Positions 40,388-48,967 of a stretch of DNA of 64,000 nucleotides are shown one piece after another. The stretch is from Pseudomonas guariconensis (GTDB lineage: Bacteria; Pseudomonadota; Gammaproteobacteria; Pseudomonadales; Pseudomonadaceae): contig NZ_JAMYBK010000002.1 of NCBI RefSeq assembly GCF_024127895.1, forward strand, positions 434,001-498,000. Reading direction: 5' to 3'. The position numbers and the translations under genes are program-made. The notes beneath the pieces are model-generated. The model saw only the letters and a list, made by a program, of their open reading frames with translations. It made no database searches and was not told the origin of the DNA. Positions within the stretch are counted from its first letter, which is position 1; the number at the start of each line of letters is the position of its first letter.

Positions 40388-41296
40388 ATGTTCGCACGAG
40401 GCATTGTCGCACTGCTCACGATGGCGCTGCTGGGGGCCGCCCAGGCTGCCCAGCCGAGTGTCGTCGTCGGGGGCAAGAAATTCACCGAGCAACAGTTGAT
40501 TGCCGAGATGACCGCCCAACTGCTGCGCAGCGAAGGGTACAAGGTGGACAAGCGTCCCGACCTGGGGTCGTCCGTGCTGCGTTCTGCACAGGAGAATGGC
40601 CAGGTCGACATTTACTGGGAATACACCGGTACGTCGCTGATCATCTACAACAAGGTCAAGGAGCGGCTCGATGCCCAGCAGACCTACGCGCGCGTCAAGC
40701 GCCTGGACGCTGCCAAGGAGCTGACCTGGCTGCAGCCGTCCGAGGCCAACAATACCTATGCCTTCGCCATGCGGGAGGAGGAGGCGAAGGCGAAAGGCAT
40801 TGCCACGCTCAGCGACCTGGCCACCAAGGTCAACGATGGCGAACACCTGAAGTTCGCCTCCAACGCGGAGTTCTATTCGCGGCCTGATGGTCTGCGACCG
40901 CTTCAGGATCTCTATGCGTTCACGTTCGAGCGTGACGACATCATCCGCATGGACGGCGGGTTGACCTACCAGGCCCTGCGTGAGGGGCAGGCCGATGTGG
41001 CCTTGGTGTTGTCCACCGATGGTCGCGTTCCGGCGTTCGGCTTCGTGATCCTCGAGGACGACAAGGGATTCTTCCCAAGTTATGCCTTGACCCCGGTCGT
41101 CCGCACCCAATTCCTGGAAGCCCATCCTGGCGTCGCCGAGCTGCTCAACACGTTATCCGCGAGCCTCACCAGCGATACCATGGCGACGCTCAACTCGCGC
41201 GTCGATGTCGGCAGGGAGTCCATCGAGAAAGTGGCCAGCGAATATTTGTCGAAGAACAATATGCTCGCACCCGCTGTCGCAGGCCCTGCTGACTGA
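40388..41296 (+). CDS. periplasmic substrate-binding protein of the betaine/choline type
   Basis: A 302-residue OpuCC/OsmX-like binding protein. The signal peptide MFARGIVALLTMALLGAAQAAQ is followed directly by VVVGGKKFTEQQLIAEM, the hallmark of this family. DIYWEYTGTSLI is the segment that usually helps form the ligand site. It follows the second permease by 33 nt and completes the importer. The ligand could be a betaine, choline or a related cation; the sequence alone does not decide. Confidence 0.9.
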   Translation: MFARGIVALLTMALLGAAQAAQPSVVVGGKKFTEQQLIAEMTAQLLRSEGYKVDKRPDLGSSVLRSAQENGQVDIYWEYTGTSLIIYNKVKERLDAQQTYARVKRLDAAKELTWLQPSEANNTYAFAMREEEAKAKGIATLSDLATKVNDGEHLKFASNAEFYSRPDGLRPLQDLYAFTFERDDIIRMDGGLTYQALREGQADVALVLSTDGRVPAFGFVILEDDKGFFPSYALTPVVRTQFLEAHPGVAELLNTLSASLTSDTMATLNSRVDVGRESIEKVASEYLSKNNMLAPAVAGPAD

Positions 41297-41360
41297 TCAT
41301 TCGACAGGTGCCCGCTGTTCGGGCGCTCCTAATCTATTCGCACCACCAGTAGGATTCGTC

Positions 41361-42908
41361 ATGGTTTCCATAACAAGAACCGTGGGCGCGGTATTGCTGT
41401 TCGCCACGATAAGTTCACGGGTGATGGCGGCAGACATAGATTCAATGAATCTTCTCCAACTTCGTGAAGCGCTCGATAGGGGAGAGGTGACATCGGAACA
41501 GTTGGTACGCCATTTCCAGGCGAACATCCAGAAAGACAATCGCCAGGGCCGGCATATCAATGCGGTGATCGCGGTGAACGGCAAGGCGCTCGAACAGGCC
41601 CGTGCCTGGGATGTCGAGCGAGCCCGGAACCCCCAGGACCACAGCGGCCCGCTTGCGGGGATACCGTTTTTGGCGAAGGACAACTTCGACACGCGCGACC
41701 AGGTGACCAGCGGTGGCGCCTATGTGCTGCGCGCTTCGATTCCTTCCCGGAACGCCTTCGCTGTCCAGCGCCTGCTGGACAGCGGGGCGATCCTGCTGGG
41801 CAAGGCGAACATGTCCGAACTGGCCGCCTCCTTCGGCTGGTTCGGCTACAGCTCGCTGGGCGGCCAGACGCTCAACCCGCTGAACACCAAGCGCGATGCC
41901 TCTGGCTCCAGCAGCGGCTCCGCTGCCGCGGTCGCGGCCCGGTTCGCCCCTTTTGCGCTGGGGTCGGATACCAGCGGGTCGATCCGTGGTCCGGCAAGCG
42001 TGACCGGCACCGTTGGGCTGCGGCCCTCCATGGGCCTGATCGGCCGCAGCGGCGTCATCCCCTTGTCCCTGACCTTCGACACCGTCGGGGTGGTCACCCG
42101 AAGCGTGGCTGACCAGGCGATCGTGCTCGATGTGCTCAAGGGCCAGGACGACAACGATGCGGCCACCCAGGGCATCGCAGCAGAGCGCATCGGGTTCGTC
42201 GAAGCGCTTCGCCCCAACGCGCTGGATGGCAAGACCATCGGTGTGGTGACCAACTTCGAAGGCGCGAATGCACAGGTCGACCAGGTTTTCCACCAGGCCC
42301 AGCAGCGGCTCGAAGGCAAAGGCGCGAACGTTGTGAGCATCACCTTGCCGAAAGCCTATGAAACCCTCTGGGCAGATGTACTGGGGCCTGTGGGGGATAG
42401 TGAGTTCAAGCCGCAGTTCGAGCGCTATCTCTCGACGCTTTCGGCCGATCAGCCGAAAACGCTGGAGCAATTCCTGGCGCGGGCAAAGCCTGAGCAGTCG
42501 AAGCGCGATGGGCATCCGATGAATCCCAAGCGTTTCGAGGCGCTGGAGGCGCTCGCTGGGCATTCGCAGGCTGACACGCCCCTGTACATCTCGATCCTGT
42601 CCAACCGGATCCCAGGCCTGCGTCGGGATCTTGAAAACCTGATGCAAGCCTCAGGCATCGATGGCTTGATGTTCGCGACCATCAACTGCCCGGCTTCGGT
42701 GGTGCATGGGCAGAAGGACGATAGCTTCGAGTGCCAGTCGGACGATACCTATGCGGCGGCCTATATCGCATCCGCCACCGGGTTTCCGGAGATCACGGTG
42801 CCGGCTGGAACCATCACGGGTGGGGTGTCGGTGGGGGTGTCCTTCCTCGGGCGCCATGGCGATGACGCGAAGCTCGTCGGCTACGGCTATTCATTCCTGG
42901 GTAGGTAA
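41361..42908 (+). CDS. periplasmic amidase-signature enzyme
   Basis: A 515-residue amidase with the Ser-cisSer-Lys triad: Lys in GIPFLAKDNFDTRD, cis-Ser in DASGSSSGSAAAVAA, and Ser in LGSDTSGSIRGPASVTG. The N-terminus MVSITRTVGAVLLFATISSRVMAAD is a signal peptide, so it acts outside the cytoplasm. The ATG at 41361 follows AGGA by 7 nt; the frame upstream to 41205 is discarded. It follows the binding-protein gene and could split an amide before uptake by the adjacent transporter, or release a ligand for it. Confidence 0.88.
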   Translation: MVSITRTVGAVLLFATISSRVMAADIDSMNLLQLREALDRGEVTSEQLVRHFQANIQKDNRQGRHINAVIAVNGKALEQARAWDVERARNPQDHSGPLAGIPFLAKDNFDTRDQVTSGGAYVLRASIPSRNAFAVQRLLDSGAILLGKANMSELAASFGWFGYSSLGGQTLNPLNTKRDASGSSSGSAAAVAARFAPFALGSDTSGSIRGPASVTGTVGLRPSMGLIGRSGVIPLSLTFDTVGVVTRSVADQAIVLDVLKGQDDNDAATQGIAAERIGFVEALRPNALDGKTIGVVTNFEGANAQVDQVFHQAQQRLEGKGANVVSITLPKAYETLWADVLGPVGDSEFKPQFERYLSTLSADQPKTLEQFLARAKPEQSKRDGHPMNPKRFEALEALAGHSQADTPLYISILSNRIPGLRRDLENLMQASGIDGLMFATINCPASVVHGQKDDSFECQSDDTYAAAYIASATGFPEITVPAGTITGGVSVGVSFLGRHGDDAKLVGYGYSFLGR

Positions 42909-43079
42909 GTTTCTTTCAATATCTTGAATTGAACCCGGCTGGAACAATTGGTGGGCGGTGATTGTTTTTGTTCCAGCGCCTGGGGGCAAGTTCTCTCGGT
43001 ATCGAATTCTCTTGGCGTAAGCGCTCCGGGTATTCCCTGCCTGGCGTTCAATAATAATTAAAGCGTGAAAGAGGTGGTC

Positions 43080-44414
43080 ATGGTGTTGGCTAACAGGTTT
43101 GCACGTTCGCTTGCAGGCTCCAGGCAGTCTATTGGTTTATATATATCGCTGGGCGCGCTCATGCTCGCACCCTCCGTCAATGCGGCGGGGCAGGCAGGGG
43201 AAGTTGGGGAGAAGATGGGGCGCCTGAATGTCTTGGCAAAGAACTATTACTACAACACCAGCCGAGGCGAGCAGCGTTCGGATCAGGTGGACTGGACCCA
43301 GGCATTCCTTGCCAACTTCCAGTCGGCATTCACGCCGGGGCCGGTAGGGTTCGGTGTCGACCTGTTCGGCTATTGGGGCCTCAAACTCGATGGCGGTAGT
43401 GGCCGAACCGGCACCGGCAATCTGCCGGTCGGCGATGATGGGCGGCCGGACGACGAATACGGACGAGCCGGCGGTGCCGTGAAAGCCCGCTTCAAATCAA
43501 CGGTGCTTCGCTATGGCGAGATGAGCCCGTCGGCCCCTGTCTTCGCCCAGAGCACCAGCCGACTGTTCCCCCAGACCGCCACGGGCTTCCAGCTCACGAG
43601 TAACGATTTCGCTCCGTTGCTGGTCGATGCCGGGCACTTCACGGCGGGGACCGATCAGGTCAATACCAACAGCGACGGTGAGCTCTGGGCCACCTATGCC
43701 CTGGTCACCACACCTTCGGTCAGCTATGCCGGCGGCAAGTACAGGTTTGCCGAAGGCGTGGTGGCCAGCCTTTACGTCAGCCGTTTCAAGGATGTTTGGG
43801 ACCAATACTACGGGAACGTCAACTACGCGCTACCTCTGGGGCAGAACCAAGGCCTGACCTTTGACTTCAATGTCTATCGAACCCTCGACAGTGGCCAGGC
43901 CAAGGCCGGCACCATCAACACGACAGCTGTCGGCATGCAGGTGGCCTACAAGTACTCAGGCCATACCCTGACGCTTGCGCGCCAGAGCATCCATGGCGAC
44001 CAGCCTTTCGACTACGTGGGCTTCGGGGATACCGGGCGGGCCGGAGGGTCGATCTTCCTGCCGAACTCGGTGCAGTACTCGGACTTCAATGGCCCGGGCG
44101 AGAAATCGTGGCAACTGCGCTATGACCTCGACATGGTGGTCTATGGCGTGCCTGGGTTGTCGTTCATGGTCCGCTACCTCAACGGCCAGGACATAGACGG
44201 CACGAAGGTGTCTTCGGGGGCTTACTTCAACAAGTACGGCTCTGACGACAGCGAGTTCGAAACCGATGCCGAGGCCAGGTATGTGGTCCAGTCGGGGCCG
44301 GCGAAGGATCTTTCGGTGCGCCTGCGCCTGGCGTGGCACCGAGGGGATGCGAGTACGGGGGGCACCCAGGACCAGGTCAGGGTGATCACTGAGTATCCCA
44401 TCGATGTGTTTTGA
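43080..44414 (+). CDS. OprD-family outer-membrane porin
   Basis: A 444-residue outer-membrane beta-barrel with a signal peptide (SIGLYISLGALMLAPSVNAAG). The OprD-type start is RLNVLAKNYYYNTSRGEQ, followed by WTQAFLANFQSAFTPGPVGFGVDLFGYWGLKLDGG, YGEMSPSAPVF and alternating strands, ending in phenylalanine. OprD porins let small carboxylates and amino acids through. Start at ATG 43080 with AAAGAGG upstream. It lies downstream of the amidase and probably serves the same substrate. Confidence 0.9.
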   Translation: MVLANRFARSLAGSRQSIGLYISLGALMLAPSVNAAGQAGEVGEKMGRLNVLAKNYYYNTSRGEQRSDQVDWTQAFLANFQSAFTPGPVGFGVDLFGYWGLKLDGGSGRTGTGNLPVGDDGRPDDEYGRAGGAVKARFKSTVLRYGEMSPSAPVFAQSTSRLFPQTATGFQLTSNDFAPLLVDAGHFTAGTDQVNTNSDGELWATYALVTTPSVSYAGGKYRFAEGVVASLYVSRFKDVWDQYYGNVNYALPLGQNQGLTFDFNVYRTLDSGQAKAGTINTTAVGMQVAYKYSGHTLTLARQSIHGDQPFDYVGFGDTGRAGGSIFLPNSVQYSDFNGPGEKSWQLRYDLDMVVYGVPGLSFMVRYLNGQDIDGTKVSSGAYFNKYGSDDSEFETDAEARYVVQSGPAKDLSVRLRLAWHRGDASTGGTQDQVRVITEYPIDVF

Positions 44415-44558
44415 GAGGCCAAGGCGCTGCGGTTCGTCTCGAGCGAGTATCCCGGATCAAGCCCAGCGCCGGTCAGCCAAGACATGCAACCGCCATTGGG
44501 GCCGCTACGCAGCCCCAAAATGACAACTCAACGGCATTGAAGACAGGCCGCCAGGCGC

Positions 44559-45938
44559 CTAGCGCACCAGGCACGGACGCTTGTTGTCGAACTGCCAGCC
44601 GGGAACCAGGAACTGCATGGCGATGCTGTCATCCCGCGCGCCCAGGCCCTTCTGGAAATAGAGTTCGTTCGCCTTGGCCAACTGGTCCTCGTCGATGTCG
44701 ACACCCAGGCCTGGACGCTCCGGTACCTTGACGAAGCCGTCGACGATCCGCAGCGGGTCGCGTGTCAGGCGTTGGCCGTCCTGCCAGATCCAGTGGGTAT
44801 CGATGGCCGTGATCTCGCCCGGCGCCGCGGCTGCCACCTGGGTGAACATGGCCAGGGAAATGTCGAAGTGGTTGTTGGAATGGGAGCCCCAGGTCAGGCC
44901 CCAGTCATGGCACATCTGGGCCACCCGGACCGAGCCCTGCAGTGTCCAGAAGTGCGGGTCGGCAAGCGGGATATCCACCGACTGCAACTGGATCGCATGC
45001 CCCATTTCGCGCCAGTCGGTGGCGATCATGTTGGTGGCCGTCGCAAGGCCGGTCGCGCGGCGGAACTCGGCCATCACCTCGCGGCCGGAGTAGCCGTTTT
45101 CAGCGCCACAGGGATCTTCGGCGTAAGCCAGCACGTGGTGCTGGTCACGGCACAGCCTGATGGCCTCCTTGAGCGACCAGGCACCATTGGGGTCGAGGGT
45201 GATTCGAGCTTCAGGGAAACGCTCGGCGAGCGCGGTAACCGCTTCGATCTCTTCTTCGCCACGCAGTACGCCGCCCTTGAGCTTGAAGTCGGTGAAGCCG
45301 TAGCGTGCCTTGGCAGCTTCTGCCAGGCGTACCACCGCTTCAGGTGTCAGCGCCTTTTCATGACGGATGCGGAACCAGTCATTGTCGGCGTCAGGCTCGC
45401 TGCGGTATTCCAGGTTGGTGTCGTTGCGGTCACCGACATAGAAGAGGTAGCCGAGCATCTTCACTGCGTCGCGCTGCTGGCCTTCGCCGAGCAAGGCGGC
45501 CATTGGCACACCGAGGTGTTGGCCAAGCAGGTCGAGCAGTGCCGACTCCATGGCGGTGACAGCGTGCACGGTGATGCGCAGGTCGAAGGTCTGCAAGCCG
45601 CGCCCGTCGGCATCCCGGCTGGCGAACGTCTGGCGCATGGCGTTGAGCACGCGCTGGTAGTGCCCGATCGGCTGGCCCACGACCAGGCTACGGGCATCTT
45701 CCAGGGTCTGGCGGATACGCTCGCCCCCTGGCACCTCGCCGGCACCCGTGTTGCCCGCACTGTCGCGCAGGATTACGACATTGCGGGTGAAGTACGGGCC
45801 ATGGGCACCGCTGAGATTCAGCAGCATCGCATCGTGCCCTGCAACCGGGATTACCCGTAGCTCGGTGACCACGGGCGTGCCATTGGACACTTGGGTGGAG
45901 GGGGTGAAAAAGGGCTGGGTTGGGCTGTGAAGGTTCAT
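44559..45938 (-). CDS. gudD: glucarate dehydratase
   Basis: Converts D-glucarate to 5-dehydro-4-deoxyglucarate; an enolase-superfamily enzyme. The 459-residue protein has the KxK bases in [20 protein letters not shown], metal ligands in [13 protein letters not shown] and [21 protein letters not shown], and the catalytic histidine region [17 protein letters not shown]. The ATG at 45936-45938 is preferred over a TTG nine bases upstream. It is 23 nt after gudP. The enzyme for the next step, KdgD, is only a stub at 47421-47537. Confidence 0.93.
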   Translation of the reverse strand: MNLHSPTQPFFTPSTQVSNGTPVVTELRVIPVAGHDAMLLNLSGAHGPYFTRNVVILRDSAGNTGAGEVPGGERIRQTLEDARSLVVGQPIGHYQRVLNAMRQTFASRDADGRGLQTFDLRITVHAVTAMESALLDLLGQHLGVPMAALLGEGQQRDAVKMLGYLFYVGDRNDTNLEYRSEPDADNDWFRIRHEKALTPEAVVRLAEAAKARYGFTDFKLKGGVLRGEEEIEAVTALAERFPEARITLDPNGAWSLKEAIRLCRDQHHVLAYAEDPCGAENGYSGREVMAEFRRATGLATATNMIATDWREMGHAIQLQSVDIPLADPHFWTLQGSVRVAQMCHDWGLTWGSHSNNHFDISLAMFTQVAAAAPGEITAIDTHWIWQDGQRLTRDPLRIVDGFVKVPERPGLGVDIDEDQLAKANELYFQKGLGARDDSIAMQFLVPGWQFDNKRPCLVR

Positions 45939-45960
45939 GGTCGTCAATTCCTGCAGGAAG

Positions 45961-47307
45961 TCAGTGAGGCTGGCTCAGCGCCGAGGGATGTTTGGCGTTG
46001 TCGTCACCCGCGCCCTTCGGGGCCGTGCGGATGAAGAAGACGAGCAGGGCAGCGAGCAGCGAGGTGCAGGCCAGGCCGTAGAGGCCGCCTTGGATCGAAC
46101 CGGTCTGCTCTTCGAGAATGCCGAAGGTCGCCGGGGCGACGAAGCCGCCGAGGTTGCCCAGGGAGTTGATCAGGGCAATGACCGCTGCGGCGATGCGTGC
46201 ATCCAGGTAGGCCTGGGGGATTGGCCAGAACAGCGCAGAAGCCGACTTGAAGCCGATGGCCGCGAAGCACACCGCCACGAACGCGAAGACCGGGCCGCCG
46301 GTGGTGGAGAGGAACATCCCCAGGCCGGCGATCAGCAGCGCAGCTGCAACCCACGCCTGCTGGAACCTCCAGCGACCGGCGCAGGCGGCAAAGGCATACA
46401 TGGCGACGATGGAGATCAGCCAGGGGATCGAGTTGAAGAAACCGACCTGGATATCGCTGAGCCCACCCATGTTCTTGATGATGCTTGGCAGCCAGAAGGT
46501 CGCCGCGTAGATGGTCAGCTGGATGCAGAAGTACAGCACGCAGAACAGGATGATCTGGGGATCGCGTAGCAGGCGCCATACGGTAAGCCTTGGCCCCTTC
46601 AGCGCTTCACGCTCGCGCTGCTCGCGTTCGATGGCGCTGTTGAGCGCGTTCTTCTCGTCTGCGGTCAACCATTTGGCGTCGTTGGGCGTGGAGTCCAGCC
46701 AGAACCAGACGGCGAAGCACAGCACGACGGAGACCATCCCCTCGATGAACAGCATCCACTGCCAGCCGTGCATGCCCAGGCCCTCGATCTGCATCAAGGC
46801 GCCCGCCAGAGGGCCTGAAATCAGCGAGGCTGCTGCTGAGCCACTGAGAAAGATGGCGATGGCTTTGCCGCGTTCATCCTTGGGCAGCCAGCGGGTGAAG
46901 TAGTAGATGACGCCAGGGAAGAAACCGGCCTCGGCGACGCCCAGGAGGAATCGCAGGATGTAAAAGTGCGTTTCGTTCTGCATGAACGCCGTGGCACTGG
47001 CGACCAGGCCCCAGGTGAGCATGATGCGAGTGAGCCACACCCGTGCGCCGACGCGTTGCAGCAGCATGTTCGACGGCACTTCGAAAAGCGCATAGCCGAT
47101 GAAGAACAGACCGGCGCCCAGGCCGAAGGCGGCAGCGCCGATGCCCAGGTCCGTTTCAATGTGCGTGCGAACGAAGCCGATGTTCACCCGGTCGATGTAG
47201 TTGACGATGAACATGATGACGAACAGCGGTAGCACATGGCGTTTGACCTTGCCTACCGCGCGGCCGAGGACATCGCCGTCGGCGGCTGAATCTGCGATCT
47301 GGTTCAT
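45961..47307 (-). CDS. gudP: MFS glucarate/galactarate transporter
   Basis: A 448-residue major-facilitator protein of the anion-cation symporter group. It has twelve predicted membrane segments, beginning [29 protein letters not shown]. The [20 protein letters not shown] loop and the [17 protein letters not shown] segment follow. It imports glucarate or galactarate by proton symport (family knowledge). The ATG at 47305-47307 has GGGAG upstream. It lies between the kdgD stub and gudD in one transcript. Confidence 0.88.
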   Translation of the reverse strand: MNQIADSAADGDVLGRAVGKVKRHVLPLFVIMFIVNYIDRVNIGFVRTHIETDLGIGAAAFGLGAGLFFIGYALFEVPSNMLLQRVGARVWLTRIMLTWGLVASATAFMQNETHFYILRFLLGVAEAGFFPGVIYYFTRWLPKDERGKAIAIFLSGSAAASLISGPLAGALMQIEGLGMHGWQWMLFIEGMVSVVLCFAVWFWLDSTPNDAKWLTADEKNALNSAIEREQREREALKGPRLTVWRLLRDPQIILFCVLYFCIQLTIYAATFWLPSIIKNMGGLSDIQVGFFNSIPWLISIVAMYAFAACAGRWRFQQAWVAAALLIAGLGMFLSTTGGPVFAFVAVCFAAIGFKSASALFWPIPQAYLDARIAAAVIALINSLGNLGGFVAPATFGILEEQTGSIQGGLYGLACTSLLAALLVFFIRTAPKGAGDDNAKHPSALSQPH

Positions 47308-47420
47308 GACCTGATCTCCCACTAATTGTTTTTGTGCGGGCTGTACCGGCCAGGTGGCGTCCCTGGTTGGTGGTTCTTTGTCGCAATGGGCAGGCGGCGT
47401 GAGCCGCCAGGCCATCCGCT

Positions 47421-47537
47421 CTATTGCGGGCGGACTGCGTCGCGGGCAGCGTTCAAATCACCGTTGGCAGTGAAGTCGGTGACAGGGAAGGGCGAAAGCC
47501 CAGGAGGAAGGATCGATTTCAACTCTTGAGGATTCAT
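47421..47537 (-). pseudogene. kdgD: N-terminal stub of 5-dehydro-4-deoxyglucarate dehydratase
   Basis: The frame from ATG 47535-47537 reads [29 protein letters not shown], then diverges and stops after 38 residues. The start is that of KdgD, which decarboxylates and dehydrates the GudD product to 2-oxoglutarate semialdehyde and is normally about 300 residues. Only the first 28 or so residues are family-like, so most of the gene is deleted. gudP and gudD follow intact. The break lies near 47450. Confidence 0.75.
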
Positions 47538-47624
47538 GACGGGTCACAACCTGCTTGGATGTTGTTGTGGAGGAGGCAGCGTGGCTTGTCTGACATGTCG
47601 AGGGCGATGGTAGGACCGAAAATG

Positions 47625-47635
47625 TTGTACGACAA
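47625..47635. promoter_or_regulatory. GntR-type operator, distal
   Basis: TTGTACGACAA is a perfect TTGT-N3-ACAA dyad between the kdgD stub and the GntR gene. It shares half-sites with the operator at 47769. The surrounding 313-nt gap also holds an 11-nt direct repeat ACAACCTGCTT (47546-47556 and 47664-47674). Confidence 0.5.
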
Positions 47636-47768
47636 GCGTTTTTCGAGAAAGAATTCACAGGATACAACCTGCTTTTAGTGGCTAACATGCTGGAATATGA
47701 TCACAATTCCGGCTATTTCATGTTGCTGTCGGGTTGCTCTGACACGTCGTAAATTAGATATAAAAATT

Positions 47769-47783
47769 AGTTGTCATACAACT
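47769..47783. promoter_or_regulatory. GntR-type operator, proximal
   Basis: AGTTGT-CAT-ACAACT is a perfect 6-3-6 palindrome about 70 nt before the GntR gene. TTGT-N3-ACAA is a usual FadR-subfamily operator form, consistent with self-control and with control of the divergent glucarate genes. Confidence 0.6.
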
Positions 47784-47850
47784 TGGCGCTGCTAAAATCT
47801 CCCGAAAACGGCTTGGGTTGTCTGTCAACTGCCACCAGAGGTGAGGAAGC

Positions 47851-48585
47851 ATGGCGTTTCAAGAGTCCCCTGCGCCGATCCCGCGCAAGAAAAGCCATAC
47901 ACGTGCTCATGACCTCGTGTCCGACCTGACGCGCCGCATACTGATGGGTACTTTCCAGCCGGGAGACAAGTTGCCGTCCGAGGGAGCTGTCGCACGCGAG
48001 CATGGCGTGAGCCGGACAGTGGTGCGCGAAGCGCTGTCGAAGCTCCAGGCTTCAGGCCTTGTTGAAACGCGGCATGGTATCGGTACGTTCGTGATCGAGC
48101 GACAACCGCAAAGCGGCTTCCATGTGGGGGTGGAGACAGCGGCGGGTGTACGCCAGGTGCTGGAATTACGCATTGGGCTGGAGGGGCAGGCCGCCGCCCT
48201 GGCAGCCCTGAGGCGCACTGACGATCATTTGCGACGCATGCGCCAGGCCCTGGATGACTATCAGGACCTGGCGGCAGCCGGGGATAGCTGCATCGAGCCT
48301 GACCGGCGTTTTCACCTGCTGATTGCGGAGGCCACGGGCAATGTCTACTTCACCGAGCTCATGAGCCACCTGGGAAGCGCCCTGATTCCCCGCAACAGGC
48401 TCGACCTGGTCGAGCGCTCCGGCGCGAACCTGGCCCGTCATGCATACCTGGCCAACCTGGAGCATGAGGCCATCCTCAATGCAATCCGCCGACAGGATCC
48501 GGATGCCGCGCGTGCGGCCATATGCTTGCACTTCACCAATAGCCGGGATCGGCTGGTGCCTGGTGTCGAGGGGGTGGATGGTTAG
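47851..48585 (+). CDS. GntR/FadR-subfamily regulator of the glucarate genes
   Basis: A 244-residue regulator. The N-terminal winged helix is HDLVSDLTRRILMGTFQPGDKLPSEGAVAREHGVSRTVVREALSKLQASGLVETRHGIGTFV. The C-terminal FCD domain has VLELRIGLEGQAAALA, DRRFHLLIAEATGN and HEAILNAIRRQDPDAARAA, with the metal-binding Asp/His set. It is divergent from the glucarate transcript with two dyads in between, so it most likely represses it until a sugar acid binds. Confidence 0.85.
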   Translation: MAFQESPAPIPRKKSHTRAHDLVSDLTRRILMGTFQPGDKLPSEGAVAREHGVSRTVVREALSKLQASGLVETRHGIGTFVIERQPQSGFHVGVETAAGVRQVLELRIGLEGQAAALAALRRTDDHLRRMRQALDDYQDLAAAGDSCIEPDRRFHLLIAEATGNVYFTELMSHLGSALIPRNRLDLVERSGANLARHAYLANLEHEAILNAIRRQDPDAARAAICLHFTNSRDRLVPGVEGVDG

Positions 48586-48743
48586 TCTGGGCAGATGGGC
48601 AGGGCGCTTACGTCTTGTGATGTTTCTTTGCTAGCGGAGCTGCGGCGATATCCCGCATTTGATGCCGGTGTGGACGTATTGTGGACGCAAAGGGGCTTGC
48701 AGGAGGGGGGCGGCGAGGTGGATCGCTGGCTTTGAAAAGACGA

Positions 48744-48764
48744 AAGCCGCGCAGTGCGCGGCTT
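48744..48764 (-). terminator. original terminator of the tRNA gene
   Basis: AAGCCGCGC-AGT-GCGCGGCTT is a perfect 9-bp stem. On the minus strand it is followed by TCGTCTTTTC. It lies 6 nt beyond the left attachment repeat. It therefore was the terminator of the tRNA before the element inserted and separated them by 12 kb. Confidence 0.75.
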
Positions 48765-48770
48765 CTGGAC

Positions 48771-48815
48771 TGGTGGGCCCACACGGACTCGAACCGTGGA
48801 CCAAAGGATTATGAG
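48771..48815. repeat. left attachment site (45-bp direct repeat)
   Basis: Identical to 60741-60785, from the CCA end to the anticodon-loop base of the tRNA. Flanking bases differ on both sides, which fixes the repeat at 45 bp. This copy lacks the tRNA 5' half. Confidence 0.93.
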
Positions 48816-48942
48816 CGAGCTAAGGTGGCGTTTCTCGGTGTCGCTTACCGTTCCTGCTGCTCCATAAAGTCCAGTAAAAACAGCTAGTTTCCCCCTTCCT
48901 TTGTTTTCCGGCGTTTCAGTCAGTACCCTAGTTTTTCGTCCG

Positions 48943-48962
48943 AAACGGGGAATGAACGGGGA
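48943..48962 (+). repeat. left arm-type integrase sites
   Basis: AAACGGGGA (48943-48951) and GAACGGGGA (48954-48962) are direct repeats with an 11-bp period, just before the integrase gene. The same motif recurs at the right end (60651-60680). Confidence 0.6.
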
Positions 48963-48967
48963 AGGCA

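Noticed and set aside
38930..41125. 731-residue minus-strand ORF
   Set aside because: Antisense of the ABC transporter operon, whose frames carry Walker and EAA motifs.
48586..48770. Possible remnant of an earlier integrase next to the left attachment site
   Set aside because: Short stretches looked like an integrase C-terminus, but no catalytic motif could be read.
48771..48815. A second tRNA gene
   Set aside because: Only the 3' 45 bases are present; the 5' half is replaced by unrelated sequence, so it is an attachment remnant.
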